From: Noviherbaspirillum sp. UKPF54
Lineage (GTDB): Bacteria; Pseudomonadota; Gammaproteobacteria; Burkholderiales; Burkholderiaceae_D
Length of the DNA stretch: 64,000 nucleotides
Direction of reading: 5' to 3'
NCBI RefSeq assembly: GCF_007874125.1
Contig: NZ_CP040128.1
Coordinates: 1,736,001 to 1,800,000, forward strand
Part shown: in pieces, positions 1 through 9,982 of the stretch
Position numbering within the stretch: position 1 is the first letter of the stretch
How the letters are laid out: each line of letters begins with the position of its first letter
Made by a program: the position numbers and the translations under genes
The notes under the pieces: generated by a model
What the model was told of the DNA's origin: nothing
Seen by the model: only the letters and a program-made list of their open reading frames with translations
Databases searched by the model: none

Positions 1-65
1 GCGCGCGCGCCGCACCGCCTCCAGCAAGGCTTCGCCGGTGCGGAATTCGGCGATCAGACCGTAGC

Positions 66-69
<4 letters not shown>
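1..69 (-). CDS. actD: ActD, alternative complex III subunit (N-terminal fragment, runs off the window)
   Basis: Only the first 23 codons are present. They start at a GTG that overlaps the actC stop as GTGA, and the peptide opens MSYGLIAEF, the characteristic beginning of the DUF3341/ActD family. ActD is a membrane subunit of alternative complex III, the quinol-oxidising complex that stands in for cytochrome bc1. The overlap indicates translational coupling with actC. The rest of the gene lies left of the window, presumably followed by actE and actF. Confidence 0.8.
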
Positions 70-1447
<1,378 letters not shown>

Positions 1448-1451
<4 letters not shown>

Positions 1452-4291
1452 GTCAGTTCGTCATCCGGATTCAGCACCAGCGCCGCATACGTGGTGCGCG
1501 GGCGCGTATTCAGTTCCGCCAGCAGGCTGTAGTCCAATGCGGACGCCTTGGCCCGGTTCACCCTGCTTTCCGGGTCGTTCAGGTCGCCGAACACGATCGC
1601 CTCCGTCGGGCATACCGCCTGGCAGGCGGTGACCACTTCCCCGTCCTGCAGGCGGCGCCCAAGCTTTTCCGCCTCGATGCGCGCGCGCGTGATGCGCTGC
1701 ACGCAGTAGGTGCACTTCTCCATCACGCCGCTGCGGCGCACGGTCACTTCCGGGTTGTACGCCGGCGGCGCCCGGTCGAGCGTCGTGCCGGTGTAATGCA
1801 GGAAATTGAAGCGGCGCACCTTGTACGGGCAATTGTTGGAGCAGAAGCGCGTGCCGACGCAGCGGTTGTAGACCTGCAGGTTGAGACCCTCGCTGTCGTG
1901 CACCGCAGCTTCCACCGGGCAGACCAGTTCGCATGGCGCGTTCTCGCAATGCATGCACGGCACCGGCTGGAACACGCTGCGCGGGTGCGCGCTGGTGCCG
2001 GTGTCGTAGCGGTCGACCCGGATCCAGTGCATCTCGCGCCCGCGCATGACCTGTTCCCGGCCGACCACCGGGATGTTGTTCTCCGCCTGGCAGGCGATGG
2101 TGCAGGAGCGGCAGCCGATGCAGGCGTTCAGGTCGATCGCCATGCCCCACTTGTAGTCCTTGTACTCCCACGGCGGATAGAGCGATTCCTGCGGCGTGCG
2201 TTCGCGCTTCTCGTCGGTGGCGAAATGCGGATTGCGGCGGAATTCCGCCAGCGTCGCCATGCGCGCGATGTCGCGCCCTTCCATCTGCTGGTGGTTCTGG
2301 GTCGTGGCGAACGCGACGTGCCGCCCGCTCCGTTGCGCCTTCAACGCATGCGGCCCATGCAGCGTGCGCAGGCGGTAGGCATCGAAGCCGACGCCGTTGC
2401 CCACATGTCCGGCCGAGCGCCGCCCGTAGCCTAGGGGCAGCGTGACGACGCCCTCGGCCTGCCCGCGCCATACCCAGGCGGGTGCTTCGAGTGCCACCAG
2501 CGGATGGTCCGCGAGCGACAGGCGCAGCATGTCGCCGCTTTGCACGCCCAAGGCCTGCGCGGTACGTTCGCCGACGATGGCGGCATTGTCCCAGGTGAGT
2601 GTGCTGAACGGCCTCGGCAGTTCCTGCAGCCAGGCATTGTTGGCATATTCGCCGGCGCCGACCGAAGTATCGGAAACGAACAAGGCCCGCAGCGCCGGCC
2701 CTTCAAAGTCCGGCGGTGGCACAGAGCGCGCCGGGCGCAGCGCCAGCGGCGCGCTGGCACTGCCGCCAACCACGCCCTGGCGCAGCGCGTCCTGCCAGAG
2801 GTGGTCGAAATCCCCCGCGCCGATTCTGCCGCGCCAGTAATTGCGCACCAGCGCATGCCCGGCACGCTCGTTGCCTTCCGCCAGCATGCTCAGCAACTCA
2901 TGCGCCGAGCGCCCGCCATACAATGGCGCGATCACCGGCTGGGCGATCGCGGCGCTGCCGTCGAACGCACGTCCGTCGCTCCACGCCTCGTAGCCGTGCG
3001 CGGCCGGCAGGTGCCAGGTCGAGGCATGCGCGGTTTCGTCGCGGTACAGCCCGAGATGCGCGCTGAACGGCACCTTGCGCAGCGCCTGCTCGAAGCCGAG
3101 GTCGGCCGGGGCGTCGTACACCGGGTTGGCGCCGAGGATGACGAGTGCTGTGACCGCGCCCGCGCGCATGTCGTCGGCCAGCGCCGCGATCGACTGCGCA
3201 TGGTCGAGCGGCCCAGCCTGCACGGGCGCGATCGGGATTACGGTCTTGCCGAGGTTGCCGAGATGGGCGTTCATCAGGTGCGCCAGCGCCCGGCTGCGCG
3301 GAGAAACGGCGCCGCCGGCGACGATCAGGCAGCGGCCGCGCTGCGCCGCCAGCAGCGCGGCCAGCACCGTTTCCCATTTTCCGGCGCGCTCGTCAGGCGC
3401 GGGAGGAATTTCCGGCGGCAGGCCCGGCATGCCCAGGCGCGCGGCGATGCGCCACAGGGTCCGCTCGATGTCGTGCGGCGGCAAGGCCAGCCGGTTGTCG
3501 GCTACCGCGCCGAGCAGCCCGGGACTGGCCTCCAGCGCATACAGCCGCTTGTCGAACTGCGGCGCGCCGGCGCGCCGCCCCTGCATGAAATCGCGTGCAT
3601 AACGCAGGTGACCGGGCCAGTCGCCGAACACATCGGCATCGACGGCGAGCACGGCGGCGGCGCGGTCGAAACGGTACAGCATGTCGGTGGCGCGCCCGAA
3701 GGCAAGGTTCGCCGCTTCGGCGCCGGCGTCGTCGTGCACCGGATCATGGCTGTGCCAGCGCGCGTTCGGATAGCGCTCCAGCAGCGCTGCCATCTGGGCG
3801 GCGAGTGTCGGCGAAGTCACCGTACCGGTAAGGATGCGCAGTCCGGCGCCGCCGTTGGCCTCCCACGCTAGACGCTGCCGCGACAAGGCGGCCCTGAATG
3901 CGTCCCAGGTCGACAGCGCGCCGCCCTGGCGCACCGCCTGCGAGCGGTCCGGGTCCCACAGCTGCAGCACCGATGCCTGGGCGAACACGCTGGTGGCGCC
4001 CAGGCTGGCGGGATGGCGCGGATTGCCCTCGATCTTGGTCGGCCGCCCCATGTTGTTTTCCACTAGCACGCCCTGCGCATATCCCCGGTGCATGAAGGCG
4101 GTCGCGTAATACAGCGGCTTGCCGGGCACCATGTTTTCCGGCATGTCGACGTAGGGCAGGATTGTTTCCTGCGGCGGCCCGCTGCATCCGGCGCCGGCCA
4201 GCGCCATGGACGCCGCCATCAGCTTCAGGAAGGTGCGGCGTTCCGCGTCGGGAACGATGGGAATGTGCGGGCGGCGGGTCAGGTCTGGCAT
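1448..4291 (-). CDS. actB: ActB, molybdopterin-oxidoreductase-like/Fe-S fusion subunit of alternative complex III
   Basis: The 947-residue protein starts with a twin-arginine region (RRTFLK at residues 18-23) followed by a lipobox-like Cys36, so it is probably exported by Tat and perhaps lipidated. Residues about 50-700 resemble the molybdopterin oxidoreductase fold, which carries no molybdenum cofactor in ActB proteins. From about residue 724 there is a ferredoxin-like domain with four Cys clusters ([23 protein letters not shown] and CTYC...CQAVC), which would bind several Fe-S clusters. The fusion and size match ActB of alternative complex III. The gene starts 12 bases after actA. Confidence 0.93.
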
Positions 4292-4303
4292 GGGCGCGGG
4301 CGG

Positions 4304-4954
4304 CTATCGGTGGCAGGTGGAGCAGTCTGTCAGGCGGCGCGTGTCCTGCAGGCGGTACTGCCGGGCCAGCCGCGCCGTTTCCTGCGGCGACAGCGGCTGC
4401 CTGTCGGCCATCGAAAACACTTCCGACAGCGGCCGGATGTGCTGCTGCGCGTTGCGGTGGCATTGCAGGCACCACTGCATCTCGAGCGAGGCTTCGCGCC
4501 AGGTCAATGGCATCTGGTCGATGCGGCCGTGGCATTCGACGCAGGCCACGCCCTTGTTGACGTGGATGCTGTGATCGAAGTACACGAAGTCCGGCAGGTC
4601 GTGCACGCGGTTCCAGCGGATCGGCGTGTTGTCGCGCGCGCTGGCATGCAGCGGTGCCAGCAGCGGCGAGTCGCGGTACAGTTGCGAGTGGCAGGTCAGG
4701 CAGATCCGGGTGCTGGGCAGGCCGGCGAAAGCGGACTTCTCGACCGACGCATGGCAGTAGCGGCAATCGATGCCATCGTCGCCGGCATGGTGCTTGTGGC
4801 TGAACGGGATCGGCTGCGTCACCGGCTGGCCCACCTTCACGTCCGGCCCGCTGTACCAGCGCGCGGCGGCGATGGCCGCGACGATGAGCAGGAAGGCTGC
4901 GATAAAAAGCAGCTTGAGCGCAAGGACGCTGCGTCGACTGAAGGCTTGCGCCAT
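4304..4954 (-). CDS. actA: ActA, membrane-anchored pentahaem cytochrome c of alternative complex III
   Basis: The 216-residue protein has one N-terminal membrane anchor (about residues 12-31). It carries five CxxCH haem-binding motifs, at residues 64, 85, 138, 162 and 211, plus extra His residues for distal ligands. This is the pattern of ActA, the pentahaem electron-exit subunit of alternative complex III, facing the periplasm. A good ribosome site (AGGAAGGAAG) precedes the ATG. It is the first gene of the act operon visible here and is followed closely by actB and actC. Confidence 0.95.
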   Translation of the reverse strand: MAQAFSRRSVLALKLLFIAAFLLIVAAIAAARWYSGPDVKVGQPVTQPIPFSHKHHAGDDGIDCRYCHASVEKSAFAGLPSTRICLTCHSQLYRDSPLLAPLHASARDNTPIRWNRVHDLPDFVYFDHSIHVNKGVACVECHGRIDQMPLTWREASLEMQWCLQCHRNAQQHIRPLSEVFSMADRQPLSPQETARLARQYRLQDTRRLTDCSTCHR

Positions 4955-5057
4955 GGCTTCCTTCCTAAAAAATCAACGGCTCGCTCCTGCCATGCGCACG
5001 CGGCGGGCAGGCCTGCGGCTGGTGCCGTTCCCCGGCATGTCAGGCTTCGCGGGGCGT

Positions 5058-5843
5058 TCACCGCCGGCCACTGCGTGAGTCGGCGCCGCCCGGTACGCCA
5101 TCCGCGCCCGGCGGCGGCCGGGTTCGCACGTCCGCGCTCAGGTCGGCCTCGTCGTATTTCGGGCAATGCTCGATCTCGTCGCGCGTGAGGTTTACCGCCA
5201 CGCTGCGATCCAGCCAGTCGATATGGTCGATGCGCTGCGGCGACACCAGCACCGACGGCCCCGGCCACCAGTTGCGGGGATCGACCACCAGCATGCGGAT
5301 CGACCAGTCCTCGTCGTCGAACAGCAGGTCCTCGACATGGCCCAGCTTGCGGTCGGTGGCCTGGATGCCGTAGCCGATCACCTCGCGGCTGCTGCGCAGG
5401 TGCGGATCGTCCTTCTGGTGCTCCTGCTCCAGTCGTTCGCGCCGGACCTCGGGATCGGGCTGCTCCAGCGGCTGCGCTTCGGCCGCCGGCAGGCTGGCGT
5501 AGCCCCACAGATAGGGGCCGGCCCAATAATACGGATAGCCGTAGTAATCGTAGAACTCGACCTCGTGCTGGCGCGATACCGGCCGGGCGGTATCGATGTC
5601 CGGGCTGTCTTCCACCTGCTTGCGCGTCAGCTCGACGTTCATGGCCCGTTCCTGCCAGTAAAGGTGGCGCAGCGAAGCCGGCGACAGCAGCACCTTGCGC
5701 TCGCCGGCCAGCCCGCCGGCATCCACCGCGAAATAGCGGATGGCCCACCTTTCATCGTCGAAATAAACATCCTCGACGGTGCCGATATCGCCATCGGTCG
5801 CGACAACCTTCATTCCGTGCAGGGCTTTCACGTTGTACATCAT
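5058..5843 (-). CDS. Tandem PRC-barrel domain protein
   Basis: The protein has 261 residues and two PRC-barrel-like halves (about residues 3-75 and 155-235), each with a DDExW-type strand pair and a hydrophobic VDA or VDP turn. A Tyr-rich, Pro/Glu-rich linker joins them. PRC barrels are small beta-barrels found in RimM and in photosynthetic or stress proteins; the biochemical role here is unknown. I chose the ATG at 5843, which has a GGAG site 7 bases upstream, over a longer frame whose first 77 residues look non-coding. A second ATG follows immediately. It lies 104 bases upstream of actA on the same strand. Confidence 0.8.
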   Translation of the reverse strand: MMYNVKALHGMKVVATDGDIGTVEDVYFDDERWAIRYFAVDAGGLAGERKVLLSPASLRHLYWQERAMNVELTRKQVEDSPDIDTARPVSRQHEVEFYDYYGYPYYWAGPYLWGYASLPAAEAQPLEQPDPEVRRERLEQEHQKDDPHLRSSREVIGYGIQATDRKLGHVEDLLFDDEDWSIRMLVVDPRNWWPGPSVLVSPQRIDHIDWLDRSVAVNLTRDEIEHCPKYDEADLSADVRTRPPPGADGVPGGADSRSGRR

Positions 5844-6040
5844 GATGCTCTCCAGGTTACCCTTGTCCGGCAGTACCAGCGGCACGAACAGGACGCCGCC
5901 GATGCCGCGTCGGACAGGAAGGTGCGTGCAAGAGAGATGCCCGGCAGCGGAAGATGGCTGGGAAGTATCGCGTTGGCAGTGACCGAGGTTGGCACGAACG
6001 CGATTCAGGGGATGCGGGCAAACCGGAAGGAAATGGTCGA

Positions 6041-6064
6041 GTAACCAGCATTCCTGCTGGTTAC
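6041..6064. repeat. Perfect 10-bp inverted repeat in the PRC-gene leader region
   Basis: GTAACCAGCA and TGCTGGTTAC form perfect arms around a TTCC loop. No T-run follows on either strand, so it is not a plain terminator. It lies about 200 bases upstream of the PRC-barrel start and 17 bases from a second perfect dyad. The 327-base stretch 5844-6170 holds these two elements and no gene that I can see. Confidence 0.6.
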
Positions 6065-6080
6065 ATTCGCCCAAATTGAA

Positions 6081-6099
6081 TTTACAAAGTCTTTGTAAA
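6081..6099. promoter_or_regulatory. Perfect 19-bp dyad, candidate operator
   Basis: TTTACAAAG and CTTTGTAAA are perfect 9-base arms around a single central base. The AT-rich, short-spaced dyad looks like a site for a dimeric regulator. It is placed between the Spy-like gene and the PRC-barrel gene, and more likely serves the latter because the transcript reads leftward from here. The regulator is not known. Confidence 0.5.
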
Positions 6100-6170
6100 G
6101 TTCTCCCGTTACTCCAGGGCAGGACAGGCTTGCGCCGCCGCCCTGTACGGACTAGCCGCCGGGAACGCGG

Positions 6171-6695
6171 TCAGCGGCCGGGCCCCGGCCGGCGTTGCAA
6201 TTGCTCTCGCTGCTGCGGCGTCAAAATTGCGTCGATGCGCTTTCTTTGCTCAAGCATGTTTTCGAACATCTGCTTGCGCGCTGCCGCCATGGCGTCGTAA
6301 TTCTTGCGCGCAGCCTGTTCGTCGAACTTGCCCTCCCGGTAGATGTCTTCCGCCTGAAAATGCAGTTCCTGCATTTTTTCCATCGACTGCCACTGCTTCT
6401 GCCGGAATTCCTTTTGGGCAGCGGCGATCTTGCTGCGCTGATCGCTCGTCAGGTCCGGCACCGCATATTCCATGCCGCCCATCCCGTAGCCGCCCATCAT
6501 CCCGTGCGGCATGCCATAGCCACCCATCATTCCCGGCCCCATGCCATAGCCGTTCATCATGCCGGGCCCGCCCATCATTTCAGGCCCCATGCCATAACCG
6601 CCCATCATCCCGGGCCCCATTCCATACGATTGAGCGGAAGCCGATGCCGCTGAAAACAGAAGTGCAGCGGTAACAATCCATAGGCGCTTGGTCAT
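6171..6695 (-). CDS. Periplasmic Spy/CpxP-like protein with Met/Gly-rich repeats
   Basis: The 174-residue protein has a signal peptide ending near ASASAQS and then a Met/Gly/Tyr-rich stretch made of repeated GYGM-x3-MMG units. The C-terminal part is a charged alpha-helical segment of LTSDQRSKI...LTPQQREQL type, typical of the Spy/CpxP/zinc-resistance-associated (LTxxQ) family. Members are periplasmic chaperones or metal-stress proteins. The Met-rich part could bind Cu(I), which is inference. I chose the second in-frame ATG at 6695 because the AAGGAG site abuts the first ATG and sits properly spaced for the second. Confidence 0.8.
   Translation of the reverse strand: MTKRLWIVTAALLFSAASASAQSYGMGPGMMGGYGMGPEMMGGPGMMNGYGMGPGMMGGYGMPHGMMGGYGMGGMEYAVPDLTSDQRSKIAAAQKEFRQKQWQSMEKMQELHFQAEDIYREGKFDEQAARKNYDAMAAARKQMFENMLEQRKRIDAILTPQQREQLQRRPGPGR
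6479..6627 (-). repeat. Imperfect tandem repeat encoding GYGM-x3-MMG units
   Basis: Roughly 30-base units repeat within the Spy-like gene. On the plus strand they are recognisable by recurring CCATAGCC...CCCATCAT blocks. They encode at least four Gly/Met-rich units. The length could vary between strains. Confidence 0.7.
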
Positions 6696-6789
6696 GATCA
6701 TCTCCTTATGTAGGCTTGACGACTGAGGCGTAAACCGTCATGTGCGACGGGGATGTTCGTATCGTATAAACGGGCAGTCGCTTTTTCGA

Positions 6790-6803
6790 ATGACATGGAT
6801 CAA
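6790..6803 (-). promoter_or_regulatory. FNR/CRP-type box upstream of the Spy-like gene
   Basis: On the minus strand the site reads TTGATCCATGTCAT, one base away from the TTGAY-N4-RTCAA pattern of FNR-family regulators. It is centred about 100 bases upstream of the Spy-like start. A plausible minus-strand -10 region lies near 6761-6767, about 30 bases downstream, close to the spacing of class II FNR promoters. No experimental support. Confidence 0.4.
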
Positions 6804-6900
6804 TCGGGCTCGAATTCGCCCTCCGGCGCAACGAAAATCACTGGCGAGCGGGTAAGAAAAACACCGGGAAGGGACAGGTTTTGCCGTACGATACACGCGC

Positions 6901-7461
6901 TCAATGCTCGTGTTCATCATGCCCGTGGCCGCCTTCTTCCGCATGCGCGTGCCCGTGCGGCCCGGCCTGCGTGACCATCTGCTGGTACTCGGCCGGCGAC
7001 ATGCGCGGCAGCAGCCTGACGAACGCCACTGTCTGCCATATTTCCTCGTCGCTGTGCGACGCGTCCCATGCCGGCATCCCGGTCATCTTGATGCCATTGC
7101 GGACAATCCAGTAGAGCTCCCCCGCCGACCAGTTCTGCGCGGTGTCGGCCAGCTTGGGCGGGCGCGGGGTCAGTCCTCGTCCGATATCGCCGCGCTCGAC
7201 GCCGGGCGCGCCATGGCATTCCGCGCAGTGCTCCTTGAAATGCCCTGCGCCGGCGCGCGCCATCTGCGAAGACAGTTCCGGCGGCACGATATGCCTTGCG
7301 TGTGCCCGCACCGAATTTCTCATCACCGTGCCCAACAGCCGGCGCGCCACTGCCCCATGCGCAGAGTTGGCGGACACGTCATACCAGCCGGAATAAATGA
7401 ATACCAGCGCCGCAACGATCACCAGCAGCGCAGCGATGAACAGGGTTCCGAGCGCCTTCAT
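6901..7461 (-). CDS. Membrane-anchored monohaem cytochrome c with His-rich tail
   Basis: The protein has 186 residues. Residues 1-24 form a membrane anchor. The class I cytochrome c domain carries a single CAECH haem motif at residues 79-83 and candidate distal Met residues in MTGMPAW (126-129). The last 17 residues are rich in His and Glu (HGHAHAEEGGHGHDEHEH region), which could bind metal. The role is electron transfer in the periplasm. It is divergent from petA and on the same strand as the act genes, so it could accept electrons from either. I chose the ATG at 7461 because it begins the hydrophobic anchor; the longer frame antisense to petA is not credible. Confidence 0.85.
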   Translation of the reverse strand: MKALGTLFIAALLVIVAALVFIYSGWYDVSANSAHGAVARRLLGTVMRNSVRAHARHIVPPELSSQMARAGAGHFKEHCAECHGAPGVERGDIGRGLTPRPPKLADTAQNWSAGELYWIVRNGIKMTGMPAWDASHSDEEIWQTVAFVRLLPRMSPAEYQQMVTQAGPHGHAHAEEGGHGHDEHEH

Positions 7462-7611
7462 GGCAGTCCGATCTCCCGCGGGTGGAACACGATGCCGACC
7501 AGGGCATTGCCGCCCACGAGCATGAAGCGTGCCGGAGCCTTGCCAGCGTTGCCATCCTCCACGCCGGGCATGATCCCTGCTATCACTTGTATCGTCATTC
7601 TGGAGCGCGTC

Positions 7612-8205
7612 ATGGACTATGCGGACGAAAAGCTGAACCGGAGAAAGTTCCTGCTCACCACCACCACGATCGTCGGCGGTGCGGGCGTGGTCGCCACTGC
7701 GGTGCCCTTTCTTTCTAGCATGGCCCCGAGCGAAGCGGCGAAGGCGGCCGGCGCGCCGGTCGAGGTCGATCTCACCGGCGTCGAACCGGGCAAGATCAGC
7801 ACCGTCGAATGGCGCGGCAAGCCGGTGTGGATCCTGCACCGCACCGACGCCATGCTCGCCGCCCTGGGCAAGCATGACGCCCTGCTGGCCGACCCGGCAT
7901 CGAAGATTCAGCAGCAGCCGCCCTACGCTACCAATCCGGCGCGCGCCATCCGCCCGCCCTTCTTCGTCGCCATCGGCATCTGCACCCACCTCGGCTGCGT
8001 GCCGGTGTTTCGGCCGGAGCCCGGCGCGCCCGACCTGGGCGCCGATTGGCCGGGCGGCTTCTACTGCCCCTGCCATGGTTCCAAGTTCGATCTTGCCGGG
8101 CGCGTGTTCAAGAACGTGCCCGCGCCGCGCAACCTGGAAGTGCCGGCCTACACCTACCTGAGCGACAACAGGCTGCTGATCGGCGCCGACAAGAAGGCTG
8201 GCTGA
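7612..8205 (+). CDS. petA: Rieske iron-sulfur protein of the cytochrome bc1 type, without neighbouring cytochrome b
   Basis: The 197-residue protein starts with a Tat signal anchor (NRRKFLL at residues 9-15). It has the two Rieske boxes CTHLGC (Cys124, His126, Cys129) and CPCHGS (Cys152, Cys154, His155), with 2Fe-2S ligands and disulfide Cys all present. Length and the SKFDLAGRVFK region match UQCRFS1/PetA. In most genomes petA is followed by petB and petC; here tamA starts four bases after its stop. A GGAG ribosome site precedes the ATG. The protein may work with a bc1 complex encoded elsewhere or with the nearby cytochrome c. Confidence 0.93.
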   Translation: MDYADEKLNRRKFLLTTTTIVGGAGVVATAVPFLSSMAPSEAAKAAGAPVEVDLTGVEPGKISTVEWRGKPVWILHRTDAMLAALGKHDALLADPASKIQQQPPYATNPARAIRPPFFVAIGICTHLGCVPVFRPEPGAPDLGADWPGGFYCPCHGSKFDLAGRVFKNVPAPRNLEVPAYTYLSDNRLLIGADKKAG

Positions 8206-8209
8206 CACG

Positions 8210-9982
8210 ATGCGTCCATGGCGATCGGTCTCGGTCCTGCCGTGGCTGGCCTGCCTGTTGCTGTACGCCGGCAATGCCGCTGGCGCCGCTTATCGGGTGG
8301 AACTGGATGCGCCCTCTTCCCTGAAAGACTTGCTCAAGCGTCACCTTGACCTCCTGCGCTACCAGGAGCGCGACGATCTCAACGAAGACCAGCTCAACTT
8401 CATGCTGGAAACGGTCGAAGCGCAGGTCGCGAAGCTGACCTCGACCGAAGGCTACTTCCTGCCGCGCACCACGGTCAGCGTCGACCGCGGCGGCGCGCGC
8501 CCCGTGGTGCGCCTGAAAGTCGAATCCGGCGCGCGCACCAGCGTCGCCAACGTGGACGTGCAAGTCGCCGGCGCGGCATCCGCACGCAGCCCGGCACAGG
8601 CGGCGCGGGTGCGCCGCAACTGGCAGCTCGCGCCGGGCGAGCCGTTCCGCCAGGAAGACTGGGACGCTGCCAAGCAGGCCGGCCTGCAAATCCTGCAGCG
8701 GCGCCGCTATCCGGCCGCGCGCATCGCCGAATCCGGCGCGCGCATCTATCCCGACCTCCAGCAAGCCGACCTGTCCGTGCGCTACGACAGCGGCCCCCTG
8801 TTCACCCTCGGGCCGTTGCAGATCAGCGGCACCAGGCGCTACCCGGAAAGCATCATCCGCAACGTCAATCCCTTGGCCGAGGGCGAGGAATACAGCGCCG
8901 AACGGCTGCTCGAACTGCAGCGCGAAATCCAGCGCACGCCGTATTTCAGCAATGTGGTGATCGACGTCGACAAGGACCCGGCGCGCGCGCAGCAGGCTCC
9001 GGTACGCGTGCAGGTGACGGAATTCCCGGCCCAGCGCCTGCGCGCCGGCGTCGGCTATTCCACCGATACCGGCGCCCACGTCGAAGGACGCTACTCCCAC
9101 CTCAACCTGTTCGGCCGCGCCTGGGTGCTCGACACCCAGCTGCGGCTGGAGCAGCGCCGCCAGCTCGGTGCCGTCGAGCTGGCCATGCCGCCCGGTTCCG
9201 GCGGCTGGGTCGACAGCGCGCACGCCTCGATCGACCGCACGACACTGGAAGGCATCGACCTGCGCAGCCGCCGCATCGGGCTGCGCCGCGCGCGCAATAC
9301 CGAAAAGCGCGACTTCGCCTATACCCTGGAGTATTACAGCGACCAGCTGCAGCAGCTGAACGGCGCCACGCCACCACCCGACACCGTGGTCGAGCCCGGC
9401 ACCCAGCGCGCGCTGGTGGCCGGAGCGGCATTGACGCGCCGCCAGATCGACAATCCGCGCTTCCCGCGGCGCGGCTACATCGCCTCGCTGGAACTCGGCG
9501 CCGCGTTCCAGGGGCTGCTGACCGACCAGACCTTCTTCCGCGCGTACAGCCAGCTGCGCCAGTACAACCCGATCGGCCGGCGCGACGTGGTGATCCTGCG
9601 CGGCGAGCTGGGCGCGGTCGTCACCAAGGGCGGCAACGCGGCGATCCCCGCGTCGCTGTTGTTTCGCGCCGGCGGCACCGACTCGGTGCGCGGCTACCGC
9701 TACCAGAGCATCGGCAACGAGCGCAACGGCACCGTCTATCCGACCCGCTACCTGGTCACCGGCGGCGCCGAATACCAGCGCTGGTTCTCGGAAAAATGGG
9801 GCGCGGCCGTGTTCTACGATGTCGGCGCGGCGTCCGACAGCTGGAGCGGCAAGAACTTCTTCCATGCGGTCGGCGTCGGCGCGCGCTATCGCAGCCCGAT
9901 CGGACCGATCAACGCCGACCTGGCGTACGGTTTTCAGGGCGGCAATATCCGGCCGCACCTGTCGCTCGGCATCGTGTTCTGA
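8210..9982 (+). CDS. tamA: TamA, outer-membrane Omp85-family translocation and assembly protein (copy 1)
   Basis: The 590-residue protein has a signal peptide (residues 1-25), three POTRA-like domains (about 27-250) and a C-terminal 16-strand beta-barrel. It ends in Phe, as outer-membrane proteins do. The barrel contains the family's VRGY signature. TamA with TamB moves proteins or lipids between inner and outer membranes. The tamB start overlaps its stop (TGATG). The gene lies four bases downstream of petA, so it may be co-transcribed with it. A second copy lies at 48185-49981. Confidence 0.92.
   Translation: MRPWRSVSVLPWLACLLLYAGNAAGAAYRVELDAPSSLKDLLKRHLDLLRYQERDDLNEDQLNFMLETVEAQVAKLTSTEGYFLPRTTVSVDRGGARPVVRLKVESGARTSVANVDVQVAGAASARSPAQAARVRRNWQLAPGEPFRQEDWDAAKQAGLQILQRRRYPAARIAESGARIYPDLQQADLSVRYDSGPLFTLGPLQISGTRRYPESIIRNVNPLAEGEEYSAERLLELQREIQRTPYFSNVVIDVDKDPARAQQAPVRVQVTEFPAQRLRAGVGYSTDTGAHVEGRYSHLNLFGRAWVLDTQLRLEQRRQLGAVELAMPPGSGGWVDSAHASIDRTTLEGIDLRSRRIGLRRARNTEKRDFAYTLEYYSDQLQQLNGATPPPDTVVEPGTQRALVAGAALTRRQIDNPRFPRRGYIASLELGAAFQGLLTDQTFFRAYSQLRQYNPIGRRDVVILRGELGAVVTKGGNAAIPASLLFRAGGTDSVRGYRYQSIGNERNGTVYPTRYLVTGGAEYQRWFSEKWGAAVFYDVGAASDSWSGKNFFHAVGVGARYRSPIGPINADLAYGFQGGNIRPHLSLGIVF

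Noticed and set aside
6479..6627. Regular short repeats that could suggest a CRISPR array
   Set aside because: The repeats are in frame, vary between units and encode Gly/Met-rich peptide; no spacers of constant length.
7462..8274. N-terminal extension of the cytochrome c frame across petA
   Set aside because: It is antisense to the Rieske gene; the ATG at 7461 starts directly at the membrane anchor.
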